Origin: Pseudomonas wenzhouensis | Lineage (GTDB): Bacteria; Pseudomonadota; Gammaproteobacteria; Pseudomonadales; Pseudomonadaceae | Direction of reading: 5' to 3' | DNA: 64,000 bases | Assembly: GCF_021029445.1 (NCBI RefSeq) | Contig: NZ_CP072610.1 | Span: 3,844,001-3,908,000 of the forward strand | Position numbers and translations under genes: made by a program | Shown here: in pieces, positions 53,914 through 61,668 of the stretch | Layout: each line of letters opens with the position of its first letter | Numbering within the stretch: position 1 is the first letter of the stretch | The notes under the pieces: generated by a model | Seen by the model: only the letters and a program-made list of their open reading frames with translations | Told to the model about the DNA's origin: nothing | Database searches by the model: none

Positions 53914-54596
53914 ATCGGGTAGGAGGCGGGGTCACCCCCGCCGTCCTCCCACACCACCGTACGTACGGTTCCGTATACGGCGGTTCCTGCCTACTGACAA
54001 ACAGCATCAGCGAGCTTGGTTCCGTTGATGTGTCGCCTGCGGTAGCTAAGCGCCCAGACCGGCCCTCGGAGTTTCCGACTCCTACCTCCTGATGGTCTCG
54101 ACCACCGCTGTTCACGGCGTTTCTGCTTTACGCTCCAACAGAGAGCACACCTGACTATCCACTCATGGCAGGTTCAGCCCTTCATCGCTCCGGTTTCGAG
54201 CAACTACTACGGCCTCTGCTGACTTCTGTTCGCCCATCCCGTCACCTCTCGGGGCCGGTAGCACATGGCAGGCCAAACAGATCTCCCAGGGTAATTCGCG
54301 CGACCTTCCTGCTTATGCCTGTCGGATTTACGTCGTAGCGTTCCGTGCAAGTATCGGGCTTTGGCAATCGTTGCTACCTCACCCCGCTACGCCGCCTCTA
54401 TCCGCTTCCTGTTCGTCAGGCCAGCATTTTGCCTCGGGCTTCCTTCAGATTCGCAGTCGCCCGCGACACCCTTGCCTCTGGCTAACACTTCCCCTTGCCG
54501 GGTGTGTAGAGGACTTTCACCTCCAAGTCGTCCAGTCCACCACCACAGTGAACCGAACAGCGCCAGTCACGGCGCTACGCGCCATGCCTGGCGCAC
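53914..54596 (-). mobile_element. Group II intron without reverse-transcriptase ORF (IIC type)
   Basis: The minus strand starts GTGCGCC at 54596, contains the domain I region GGAGGTGAAAGTCCTCTACA and GAAGGAAGCCCGAGGC, and ends with a domain V-like GAACCGCCGTATACGG and CCGTACGTACGG, then a domain VI hairpin GGCGGGG-GTGA-CCCCGCC and CTACCCGAT at 53914. These match bacterial class C introns from memory. The 683-base length leaves no room for the usual ~1.2-kb RT/maturase ORF, and none is found. It sits right after TTTTTCGTT of a terminator, the IIC target type. Confidence 0.82.
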
Positions 54597-54650
54597 AACG
54601 AAAAAGCCCGCACTACAGAGCGTGTGAAAACGCCCTGACCATAGGCAAAC

Positions 54651-54687
54651 CCAACGCCCCGTCTGGTTCGGGGCGTTGGTGTTTTTG
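54651..54687 (+). terminator. Inward-reading terminator inside the IS end
   Basis: CCAACGCCCC-GTCTGGTTC-GGGGCGTTGG followed by TGTTTTTG on the plus strand. It would stop external transcription from running antisense into the transposase gene and also lies just after the transposase stop. Confidence 0.8.
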
Positions 54688-54711
54688 ATGGCTGGAAATG
54701 GAAGACGGGAT

Positions 54712-56085
54712 TTATCCCAACAGTTCGATCAACCGACGGGCACCCAGCACATTGATGGCTCGTTTCAGGTTGTAGGCGTTGACCGCCAGGGCCATTTCCG
54801 TCCGCGCTCCCCGCAGTTGTCGGAGCAGGAAGCGACCATTACCCAAAATCCACTGCTTCAGATTGCCGAAGGGATGTTCGACGATGGATCGGCGCCTGAC
54901 CATCATCTCTGGATGCGCCTGCATCCGCTGATGCATGCGTTCGAACGCGGATTCATGGACATGCCGACTCACGTGTCGACGTTTAGCCTTGGTGCAGCGT
55001 GTTTTCAATGGACAGCCCGCGCAGTCATCCTGCACGGCATAGATGCGCTGTAGGCCACTGACCTGCTTGAACAGTAGCCATTTGCCCGCCGGGCATTGGT
55101 ACTGGTCATGGGTGGCGTCATAAGTGAAGGCGTCACGCTCGAACAGCGGTGTATCGTCACCCTGATTGTTGATCCCCCGGTTTGCCGGTACATAGGCCGT
55201 AATCCCAGCATCATCACAGGCTTGAAACTGCTCACCATTGGAGTAGCCGGCATCGGCTGTAACCGTCAGCTCTTCCTGTTCTAGGATCGCCTGGGCGGCC
55301 TTGGCCATCGGTTCCAGTTGCTGGTTATCGCAACCGTCCTGAGTGACGGCATGATGCAAGATCAGCCCATGCTCGCCATCTACCGCGCTTTGCACGTTAT
55401 AAGCCACGCGAGCCCCCAGGTGGGTACGCATCATGCGGGCCTCGTCCTCGCCCACGACGAACTGATCCAGCCTCTGTACCTCCATCAACGTCTGGGCTGT
55501 CAGGTTATCGGCATGTCGGCTCTCCAGGTGCTGCAGCGCTACCTTGACCGCACGGCAATCAACCCCTTCAGTTGCCTCATTGCGGTCAGCCTCGTCCAGT
55601 TCTGCCAGATAACGGCTTATCTGCGCCTCCAGTTTGGCTTGTTGGCGCTTGAGCTTCGTCAGGCTCAGATGCTTGCGTTGCGACGCAACCGCCTGAAACT
55701 TGCTGCCATCGATGGCCACGAGTTGCCCACTGATCAGTCCCACCTGGCGACAGAACTGCACGAAGGTGCGGCAGGTCGCCTGAAACGCAGCACTGTTGTC
55801 CTTGCGAAAATCGGCAATGGTCTTGAAATCCGGCGCCAATCGGCCCAGCAGCCACATCACCTCGACATTGCGCTGGCACTCGGCTTCCAGGCGCCGGGAG
55901 GAGCGGATGCGCTGGAAGTAACCGTATAGATAAAGCTTGAGTAGATCCGCCGGATCATAGCCAGGACGCCCGGTCTTGAGCGGCTCGGCCTTGCTGAAAC
56001 CCAGAGCCTGCAGATCCAGACGAGCGACATAGGCCTCGATCACCCGTACCAGATGATCCTCCGGTACCAGCTCCTCTGCCCCCAT
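54712..56085 (-). CDS. IS1182-family transposase
   Basis: 457 residues. The N-terminal DUF772-type domain (GRPGYDPADLLKLYLYGYFQ) precedes the DDE domain with Asp in VAIDGSKF, Asp in VTADAGYSNGEQ and Glu in SIVEHPFGNLK; a CxxC-containing insert (DDCAGCPLKTRC) lies between the last two. No frameshift or stop is seen, so it looks active. The start is the ATG of MGAEELVPEDH or the TTG before it; no clear Shine-Dalgarno. Confidence 0.9.
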   Translation of the reverse strand: MGAEELVPEDHLVRVIEAYVARLDLQALGFSKAEPLKTGRPGYDPADLLKLYLYGYFQRIRSSRRLEAECQRNVEVMWLLGRLAPDFKTIADFRKDNSAAFQATCRTFVQFCRQVGLISGQLVAIDGSKFQAVASQRKHLSLTKLKRQQAKLEAQISRYLAELDEADRNEATEGVDCRAVKVALQHLESRHADNLTAQTLMEVQRLDQFVVGEDEARMMRTHLGARVAYNVQSAVDGEHGLILHHAVTQDGCDNQQLEPMAKAAQAILEQEELTVTADAGYSNGEQFQACDDAGITAYVPANRGINNQGDDTPLFERDAFTYDATHDQYQCPAGKWLLFKQVSGLQRIYAVQDDCAGCPLKTRCTKAKRRHVSRHVHESAFERMHQRMQAHPEMMVRRRSIVEHPFGNLKQWILGNGRFLLRQLRGARTEMALAVNAYNLKRAINVLGARRLIELLG

Positions 56086-56146
56086 CAACTGATGGAGGCA
56101 TTGTCTTTAGCTTGCTCTCAGACTGCTAGGTTTTCACACAGTCTGG

Positions 56147-56160
56147 AAAGCCGGCTTTTT
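56147..56160 (-). terminator. Half of a Rho-independent terminator split by the IS
   Basis: The minus strand reads GAAAAAGCCGGC here, just after the epimerase gene. Its partner arm GCGGGCTTTTTC lies 1.5 kb away at 54600..54611, on the other side of the IS. Rejoined they form an 11-12-bp stem with a T-run, apart from one mismatch. Confidence 0.7.
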
Positions 56161-56172
56161 CATGTGCCCGAT

Positions 56173-57093
56173 TCACTGTTCGAGCAACTGACGTAACCCT
56201 TCACGCAGAGGCGTTTGCGGCGGCATACGGTAATGAGCCTGCAAACGCGTATTGTCGGCACGAGAGTGACGGATGTCGCCAGCTCGTGCAGGCGAGTAGG
56301 TGACTAGCGGCAAGCCCGTGCAAAGCGCACCGATCTCCGCCAGCAACTGATTGAGGCTTACCGCCTGGTTCCAGCCGACATTGACCGGCTGCTCGACGAA
56401 CTCACCCAGCAGCCCCTGCAGCAGCAGCTCGATCAAATCGCTGATATAGAAAAAATCCCGGGTCTGCTCGCCATCGCCGAAGACGCTGATCGGCAGCCCC
56501 TGCTGCGCCCTCTGGGTGAAGATACTGATCACCCCGGAGTAAGGCGAGGATGGATCCTGGCGCGGCCCGAAGACATTGAAGAAACGGAACACCGCCGGCT
56601 CCAGCGCATGCTGGCGGCGATAGAAATCCAGATAGTATTCGCCGGCCAGCTTGTCCGCCGCATAGGGCGTCAACGGCGCCTTGGCAGTGGTCTCGTCGAT
56701 CGCCACGCCTTCGCCGTTGTTGCCATAGATCGCCGCGCTGGAGGCGTAGACCACACGCCGCACACCGTGTTGGCGCATCGCTTCGCAGACATTCAGGGTG
56801 CCGATGAAGTTGCTCTGATGCGTCGCGACAGGGTCGTCTACCGAGGCCTGTACCGAAGCCACCGCGGCCAGATGCGCCACGGCCGAACAACCCACTATCG
56901 CGCGGGCGACCACCCCGGCATCGGCGACATCGCCCTCAATGAAGCACAAACGCGGATTATCCAGCGGCAGATTGCTGCGCTTGCCCATGGACAGGTTGTC
57001 CAGCACACGCACGCCGTGGCCGGCGGCCAGCAAGGCATCGACCAGGTGCGAACCAATGAAGCCGGCGCCGCCGGTTACGAGAATTTCAGCCAT
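56173..57093 (-). CDS. NAD-dependent nucleotide-sugar epimerase/dehydratase
   Basis: 306 residues, extended SDR fold. The Rossmann motif is GGAGFIGSH at 8-16; the active site is Ser-Ser (YASSAAIYG) with Tyr and Lys in PYAADKLAGE. It is closest in layout to UDP-hexose 4-epimerases. It overlaps the upstream gene by 8 bases. PA4068 of P. aeruginosa is the probable counterpart, also beside oprG (memory). Substrate unknown. Confidence 0.86.
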   Translation of the reverse strand: MAEILVTGGAGFIGSHLVDALLAAGHGVRVLDNLSMGKRSNLPLDNPRLCFIEGDVADAGVVARAIVGCSAVAHLAAVASVQASVDDPVATHQSNFIGTLNVCEAMRQHGVRRVVYASSAAIYGNNGEGVAIDETTAKAPLTPYAADKLAGEYYLDFYRRQHALEPAVFRFFNVFGPRQDPSSPYSGVISIFTQRAQQGLPISVFGDGEQTRDFFYISDLIELLLQGLLGEFVEQPVNVGWNQAVSLNQLLAEIGALCTGLPLVTYSPARAGDIRHSRADNTRLQAHYRMPPQTPLREGLRQLLEQ

Positions 57094-57970
57094 GACGATA
57101 ATAACGGTCCAGCAGGCTCGGCAGACCGGAGCGCCAGGCGCGCGGTTTGATGCCGAAGGTGTGAAGAATCTTCTTGCAAGCCAGCACGGCATGTTGCGGT
57201 TCATCGGCTGCATCCGGGCGGGCGGCATGCGCCTGGGGCGCGATATCCTCGACCAGATTGCTGCGATAGTGGCGCGCCTCGCTCAGTACCGCCTGCCCCA
57301 GGCTCAGCGATGTACTGGCCTCATGACCACCGTAGTGATAGGTGCCCCACAAGGGCGACTCGCAGTCCAGCTGCTTGAGCACCGCCAGAATCACCCGCGC
57401 AGCATCGTCCACCGGCGTGGGATTGCCGCGACGGTCATCGGCGAGATACAGCGCATCATCGCGCTCGGCCCGCTGCAGAAAGCGCCCCAGCAACCCTTCG
57501 CGGCTGTCATCTAGCAACCAGCCGAAGCGCAGCAGCACATGCCGCGGGCAGATCGCGCGCACGCTCTGCTCCAGTCTCCATAACGCCTGGCCACGCGGCC
57601 CGAGAGGGATCGACTCTTCCTTTTCGCTGTAAGCGGTGACCCGTGAACCATCGAAAACACGATAGCTGGATGGCTGCAGCAGCACGATGGAGTGATGCTG
57701 GCACAACTCGGCCAGGCGCTCCACGGCACGCTCCTGAGTGTGCAGACGCGGCTCTGCTACCGACTCGGCCTGAAACCAGTCGAAGTAATAGGCGAGGTTG
57801 ATCACGGCATCCGGGCGGGTGTCGTCAAGCAACTCGGTCAGGCTCTTCGCATCCCAGCCATCTTGGAGTGGACGAGGCGCGAGAAAGCCGATGCCCTCCT
57901 CGGCACCCTGATGCACCAGGGCCTTTCCCAAGGCGTTGCCGCCCCCCAAAAGTAACAACCGCATTCGCAT
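57086..57970 (-). CDS. RmlD-like sugar-nucleotide SDR with altered active site
   Basis: 294 residues. LLLLGGGNALGKALV is the Rossmann start, and the order of segments (INLAYYFDWF, LLQPSSYRVFDG, LLRFGWLLDD) follows dTDP-4-dehydrorhamnose reductases. The catalytic Tyr-x-x-x-Lys is replaced by GQALWRLEQ, so a normal reductase reaction is doubtful. Co-transcribed with the epimerase gene. No Shine-Dalgarno is obvious; a second ATG two codons in is possible. Confidence 0.78.
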   Translation of the reverse strand: MRMRLLLLGGGNALGKALVHQGAEEGIGFLAPRPLQDGWDAKSLTELLDDTRPDAVINLAYYFDWFQAESVAEPRLHTQERAVERLAELCQHHSIVLLQPSSYRVFDGSRVTAYSEKEESIPLGPRGQALWRLEQSVRAICPRHVLLRFGWLLDDSREGLLGRFLQRAERDDALYLADDRRGNPTPVDDAARVILAVLKQLDCESPLWGTYHYGGHEASTSLSLGQAVLSEARHYRSNLVEDIAPQAHAARPDAADEPQHAVLACKKILHTFGIKPRAWRSGLPSLLDRYYRHG

Positions 57971-58119
57971 GATTGGTTTAGCAACCTACCAAAAAAGCAT
58001 AAGAGATACACCCCGAACAACAGAGCGAAGGCGCCATTCTGCGGTTTTCGATCACGCACGTCACTATAACGCGCCACGTCGTACCCCGCAGCCGGGCGAG
58101 GGCTATCGCGGTCGCACGA

Positions 58120-59475
58120 TCAGGCGGGAAGCACCAGGGCCGTACTCTGGGCGATATCGTCATCGCCCCTACCGATGGGAAGTGCCAGGGTAAATACGGC
58201 GCCGCCACCCTCGGCGTTGCGCACGCTTAGACTACCACCCTGCCACTGCGCCAGCGTGCGGGCAATCGGCAGTCCCAACCCAACACCGCTCAGATGCTGG
58301 GTACCGGCGCGGCGATAGAAGCGCTCGAAGATCTGCGCATGCTCCGCCTCCGGCACGCCAGCGCCAAAATCACGTACGGCGCAATATAACCAGTTGTCTC
58401 GTCGCCATACCCTGATCAGGATCGGCTGGTCCGGCGGACTGTACTTATGCGCGTTCGACAGCAGGTTGACGAGAATCTCCACGCTCCACAGGCGGTCGCA
58501 AAGCAGTTGCCCTTCACACTCTGGGGCCCACTCCTGCTGTACCTGCCGCCCCGCCAGCGTGTCAGCGAAGCGTTCGATAGCCTCGCCGACGATATCCCGC
58601 CAGAGGCAGCGCGACAGTACCAGGGAGCTCTGTACCAAGGTACCGGTCTCGTCCAGCCGCAGCCCGTCGAGCAGGCGCCCAACCAGGCGGTTGAGTTGCC
58701 CCACCGACGAACGGATGCGCTGCGACCGCTCGGCCACCGGGCCCGACTCGCTTTCACTCTGGCGCATCAGTCGCTGAGCACTGGAGTCGATGACCGACAA
58801 GGGAGTACGCAACTGATGTGACATCAACGAGACGAAATCGCGATAGCGCAATCGCACCGAGCGCTCGTGCTCCAGGTCACTGAGCAGCTTACGGGTGTGG
58901 CGATGCTGCTCGGCAATCTGGTCGTGAGCTCGCTGGCTCGCCCACATGCTGCGCAGTAACTGCCAGCACAACACCCCGCCAGCGGCCATGACGCAGAGAA
59001 TCGACAAAATAAGTTGATGCATCAGTCGCTTGTAGGCGTCGCGACGCTCACCGGCCTGCTCGCGCTCGACCTGCATGATCTTGCGACCGATATCGTGAAG
59101 CAGCGCCTGCATCGCCGCGTGGTCGACGTCGGCCTCCCCAAGCTGATTTCTGGCCTGCTTCAGCTGTTCGAGCACACCGGCGCGCTGCATGAAATGGGCT
59201 TGGCTAGGGGACAGCAGCACCTCCAGCCGCGCCCGCAAAAGATGTCGCTGCAATGCAGCATTGCCCCGATGCCCCTCACTGGGCAACTGACTCGCCTGCA
59301 GTAGCAGACTGGCCTGATAGGTGGCCTGAGCTGCAGCCCAGACCATGTTCTCCCCCAGGTCCTCGGCAAGTTCCTCTTGCAGATCCAGCAGCGCAATCAG
59401 GCTGTAGCTCAACAGCCCGCCGAAAAATACCACCAGCAAAAGCGCCAGCGCTCGCAGCCACCTTGCTGCCCTCAC
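58120..59475 (-). CDS. Membrane sensor histidine kinase
   Basis: 451 residues. TM1 at about 9-30, a helical periplasmic sensor (31-150), TM2 at about 154-174, then a DHp domain with His220 (SLMSHQLRTPLSVID) and a HATPase domain (LLSNAHKYSPPDQ, DFGAGVPE, GVGLGLPIA). No HAMP is evident. Its start overlaps the response regulator stop by 4 bases. Probably controls the divergent pilin locus. Confidence 0.9.
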   Translation of the reverse strand: MRAARWLRALALLLVVFFGGLLSYSLIALLDLQEELAEDLGENMVWAAAQATYQASLLLQASQLPSEGHRGNAALQRHLLRARLEVLLSPSQAHFMQRAGVLEQLKQARNQLGEADVDHAAMQALLHDIGRKIMQVEREQAGERRDAYKRLMHQLILSILCVMAAGGVLCWQLLRSMWASQRAHDQIAEQHRHTRKLLSDLEHERSVRLRYRDFVSLMSHQLRTPLSVIDSSAQRLMRQSESESGPVAERSQRIRSSVGQLNRLVGRLLDGLRLDETGTLVQSSLVLSRCLWRDIVGEAIERFADTLAGRQVQQEWAPECEGQLLCDRLWSVEILVNLLSNAHKYSPPDQPILIRVWRRDNWLYCAVRDFGAGVPEAEHAQIFERFYRRAGTQHLSGVGLGLPIARTLAQWQGGSLSVRNAEGGGAVFTLALPIGRGDDDIAQSTALVLPA

Positions 59476-60524
59476 AACTGCTCCCCACCGAGATTCGGCA
59501 AAGTCCAGCCAGCAGCGAGGACCAGTGCCACCAGGTCACTCTGCCGAGAAACGCCGGTTTTCTGAAAGAGATTACGCAGGTGAAAGGCGACAGTGGTAGC
59601 CGACACAAACAAGGTTTCTGCGACTTCTTCACTACGCTTGCCGAGCGCCAGGAGCCGCGCAACCTTCGCTTCAGTGCGCGTCAGACCGAACAGCATGCGC
59701 AGCGCTTCCTCATCCGGAACAGGCCGGCTCTGGGCATTGCAGATGAACAGCACGAACAGCTGACCGGCGGCGTCCGTTGCCGCATCCCTGCAGTCGATCT
59801 TGATCAGGCTGACCAAGGCATTGTCGCCCGAGTTGCGCATTTCCAGAGTCTGCACCCGACGCGCTTCTCCGGGCTCGGCGGACATCTGTTGCAGATTCAG
59901 GTGCAGCTGGCGTACGGACTCGGCCATGGCATGCGGCCAGATCACCGTACCGGCACTGTTGACCCGCCATAGCGCCTGCTCCTGAAGAAGGTGCTGCGAG
60001 CGCTGATTGGCGTAAAGCAGTTGCCCGTGACCGTCACACAGCAGCACTGCCCCCGGCAGCTGTGACAGGACGCTGCGCAAGCGTTCCGCCTGCTCGTCGC
60101 GCGAGTTTCTGCGGGTGCCTTTCAACCGGTCGACCTGCTGTAGGCGTGCGGCCAGCGTCGCCAGTAACAGATCGTAATCCACAGGTTTGACCAGATAGTC
60201 ATCGACCCCCTGCAGCTTTGCCTGGAGCAGGTCGTCACGTTCGCCCAGCGCCGTGAGAAAGATGAACGGCGTAATCGCCAGATCAGGGCGCTGCTCGCGC
60301 ACGTGCCGCAGCACCGCATAGCCGTCCGCGGCGTCGTCGCCCCCCAACATCACGTCGCACAGGATCAGATCAGGGGTGAACGCGTCCAGTTGCTCGAATG
60401 CCCGCTGCGCGGATTCCGCCACACTTACCTCGTAGCCTGCAGCACGCAGCTCGTCATGCAGGTCGTCCAGCAGCAATCGCTCATCTTCAATACACAGCAC
60501 ACGGACCTTGCCTGGCGAACCCAT
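59472..60524 (-). CDS. Response regulator with REC, PAS-like and LuxR HTH domains
   Basis: 350 residues. REC at about 6-125 with acidic pocket EDE and phospho-Asp57 (LILCDVMLGG) and Lys in YLVKPVD. A PAS-like segment lies at about 150-265 (AVLLCDGHGQLLYANQRS). The LuxR-type HTH is C-terminal (LTRTEAKVARLLALGKRSEEVAE). The ATG overlaps the preceding stop as TGATG, with GAGGTGA upstream. Cognate regulator of the next gene's kinase. Confidence 0.9.
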   Translation of the reverse strand: MGSPGKVRVLCIEDERLLLDDLHDELRAAGYEVSVAESAQRAFEQLDAFTPDLILCDVMLGGDDAADGYAVLRHVREQRPDLAITPFIFLTALGERDDLLQAKLQGVDDYLVKPVDYDLLLATLAARLQQVDRLKGTRRNSRDEQAERLRSVLSQLPGAVLLCDGHGQLLYANQRSQHLLQEQALWRVNSAGTVIWPHAMAESVRQLHLNLQQMSAEPGEARRVQTLEMRNSGDNALVSLIKIDCRDAATDAAGQLFVLFICNAQSRPVPDEEALRMLFGLTRTEAKVARLLALGKRSEEVAETLFVSATTVAFHLRNLFQKTGVSRQSDLVALVLAAGWTLPNLGGEQL

Positions 60525-61054
60525 CAGGGAGTCACCTCGATGCTGCGCAACAGCCACACCCAGCGGTGATCGAAGCGGGAGTCCTGAAGTTCCTGGTGCT
60601 GGTCGCGCGGATAGATCACGCGCAACGGCCCGAGATCTTCCACTTCGAGGGGCTCGCCATTGAGCCGGGTGGCAATCAAAACATCCCAGAGATAAAAGTC
60701 CTCGGTGGTCATGTCGATACGGTAATCGTCCCAGGAACGCATGGTCATGGGTCTGACCTGCCCTTCCTCGACCCCCAGACGAGCCAGCAGATCACGACCC
60801 AGCACACCTTGCCAGCGGCCGACCTCGGGCTGCAGCGTGGTGCTGGTCTGCAACTCGGCCTGGACCATCGCATTGAGCTGCTCACGGTCGAGCGTCACTA
60901 CCTGATCACCCAAATGCAGTGTCAGCATCGGCGAGAACAATTCTTCTGCATGCACCGCAGCAGCCCACACCATCAGCAGCAACGCCAACACGGCGCGGCC
61001 GACTTGCCCCCCCGCCCGCACAAGAGCGCCGCAACGATCCGCTTTCAACACCAT
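60524..61054 (-). CDS. Secreted molybdopterin-oxidoreductase-like protein (COG3915 type)
   Basis: 176 residues with an N-terminal signal (hydrophobic stretch near 20-35, ending VHAEE). The mature part (LGDQVVTLDREQLNAM; PMTMRSWDDYRIDM; GPLRVIYPRDQ) resembles a stripped-down SUOX-fold domain without clear cofactor residues. Proteins of this kind are often encoded next to sensor kinases; an accessory sensing role is inferred. First gene of the three-gene regulatory operon. Confidence 0.72.
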   Translation of the reverse strand: MVLKADRCGALVRAGGQVGRAVLALLLMVWAAAVHAEELFSPMLTLHLGDQVVTLDREQLNAMVQAELQTSTTLQPEVGRWQGVLGRDLLARLGVEEGQVRPMTMRSWDDYRIDMTTEDFYLWDVLIATRLNGEPLEVEDLGPLRVIYPRDQHQELQDSRFDHRWVWLLRSIEVTP

Positions 61055-61389
61055 TTACCGCCACCTCGCTGTTCAAGCCGCGTACGGCTCATTTTTTTCT
61101 AGTTGGTTTCTGGCAGCAGCACCCGACCGACCAGCCAAGCACCGTTTCGATAGACGTGACTCCCCATGGCCTTTTCGCAGGTTCTTTCGAACAGGATACG
61201 CGACATATCGTGAATAAATGCAAAGTCCATTTTCAAGGCGCGCAGCGAAACCTATCAGAACGAAGGGGGCGACCGACATTCGACGCCAATTAAAGTTCCG
61301 AGAAATATGAACTCGCAGCTCCTGCCCCTTCGGTGGCGGAGGCCTGCTGGATTCACTGCACACCGGCCCCCACTCTCAGGAGCACCACC
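61055..61389. other. Divergent intergenic region between the two-component operon and the pilin locus
   Basis: 335 bases without a supportable gene. It must hold promoters for both directions. I see no family A-E repeat, no sigma-54 GG-N10-GC pair I would defend and no strong terminator. AGGAG at 61378 is the flp ribosome binding site. The 96-codon minus frame across it lacks a start signal or any familiar motif. Confidence 0.6.
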
Positions 61390-61647
61390 ATGTCCATGAA
61401 GTCCCGCGCTCGCCAGCTTGGCCAAGGCATGACCGAGTACATCATCATCGTTGCGCTGATCGCCATTTCCGCCATCGTCGTCTACAACCTGTTCGGCAGC
61501 ACGGTACGTGAGCAGGTCGGTGACATGGCCGCCGAACTGGGCGGCGGAGAAGCCACGCAGGCGGCCAAGGCGACCGGTACCGAGGCTCAACAGGCGGGCA
61601 GCACCGCTCATAATCTCGGCAGTTTCAAGCAAGACGAGCGCCAGTAA
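61390..61647 (+). CDS. flp: Flp-type (type IVb) pilin
   Basis: 85 residues. A basic leader (MSMKSRARQLG) precedes the prepilin site G/QGMTEYIIIVALIAISAIVVY, with Glu at +5 and Tyr at +6 as in Flp pilins. The C-terminal 35 residues are a polar Ala/Gly/Gln tail longer than usual. AGGAG is 8 bases before the ATG. Divergent from the two-component operon. Confidence 0.85.
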   Translation: MSMKSRARQLGQGMTEYIIIVALIAISAIVVYNLFGSTVREQVGDMAAELGGGEATQAAKATGTEAQQAGSTAHNLGSFKQDERQ

Positions 61648-61668
61648 CGCTAGCGCTGGACGCACGCC

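Larger units (their letters stand above)
54616..56145 (-). mobile_element. IS1182-family insertion sequence
   Basis: Terminal inverted repeats begin CAGAGCGTGTGAAAACG (54616) and, on the other strand from 56145, CAGACTGTGTGAAAACC; they differ at few positions. One transposase ORF fills it. It lies inside the loop of a terminator hairpin whose arms are AAAGCC-type sequences on both sides. I cannot define a target duplication with certainty. Confidence 0.85.

Noticed and set aside
53888..54115. 75-codon minus-strand frame after ompW
   Set aside because: It runs through the domain V/VI part of the group II intron; not a protein.
54361..54688. Short plus-strand frames over the intron and IS end
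   Set aside because: The sequence is explained by intron RNA domains and the IS terminal repeat.
61073..61363. 96-codon minus-strand frame in the divergent region
   Set aside because: No ribosome binding site, no recognisable motif, and it crosses the region that must hold both promoters.
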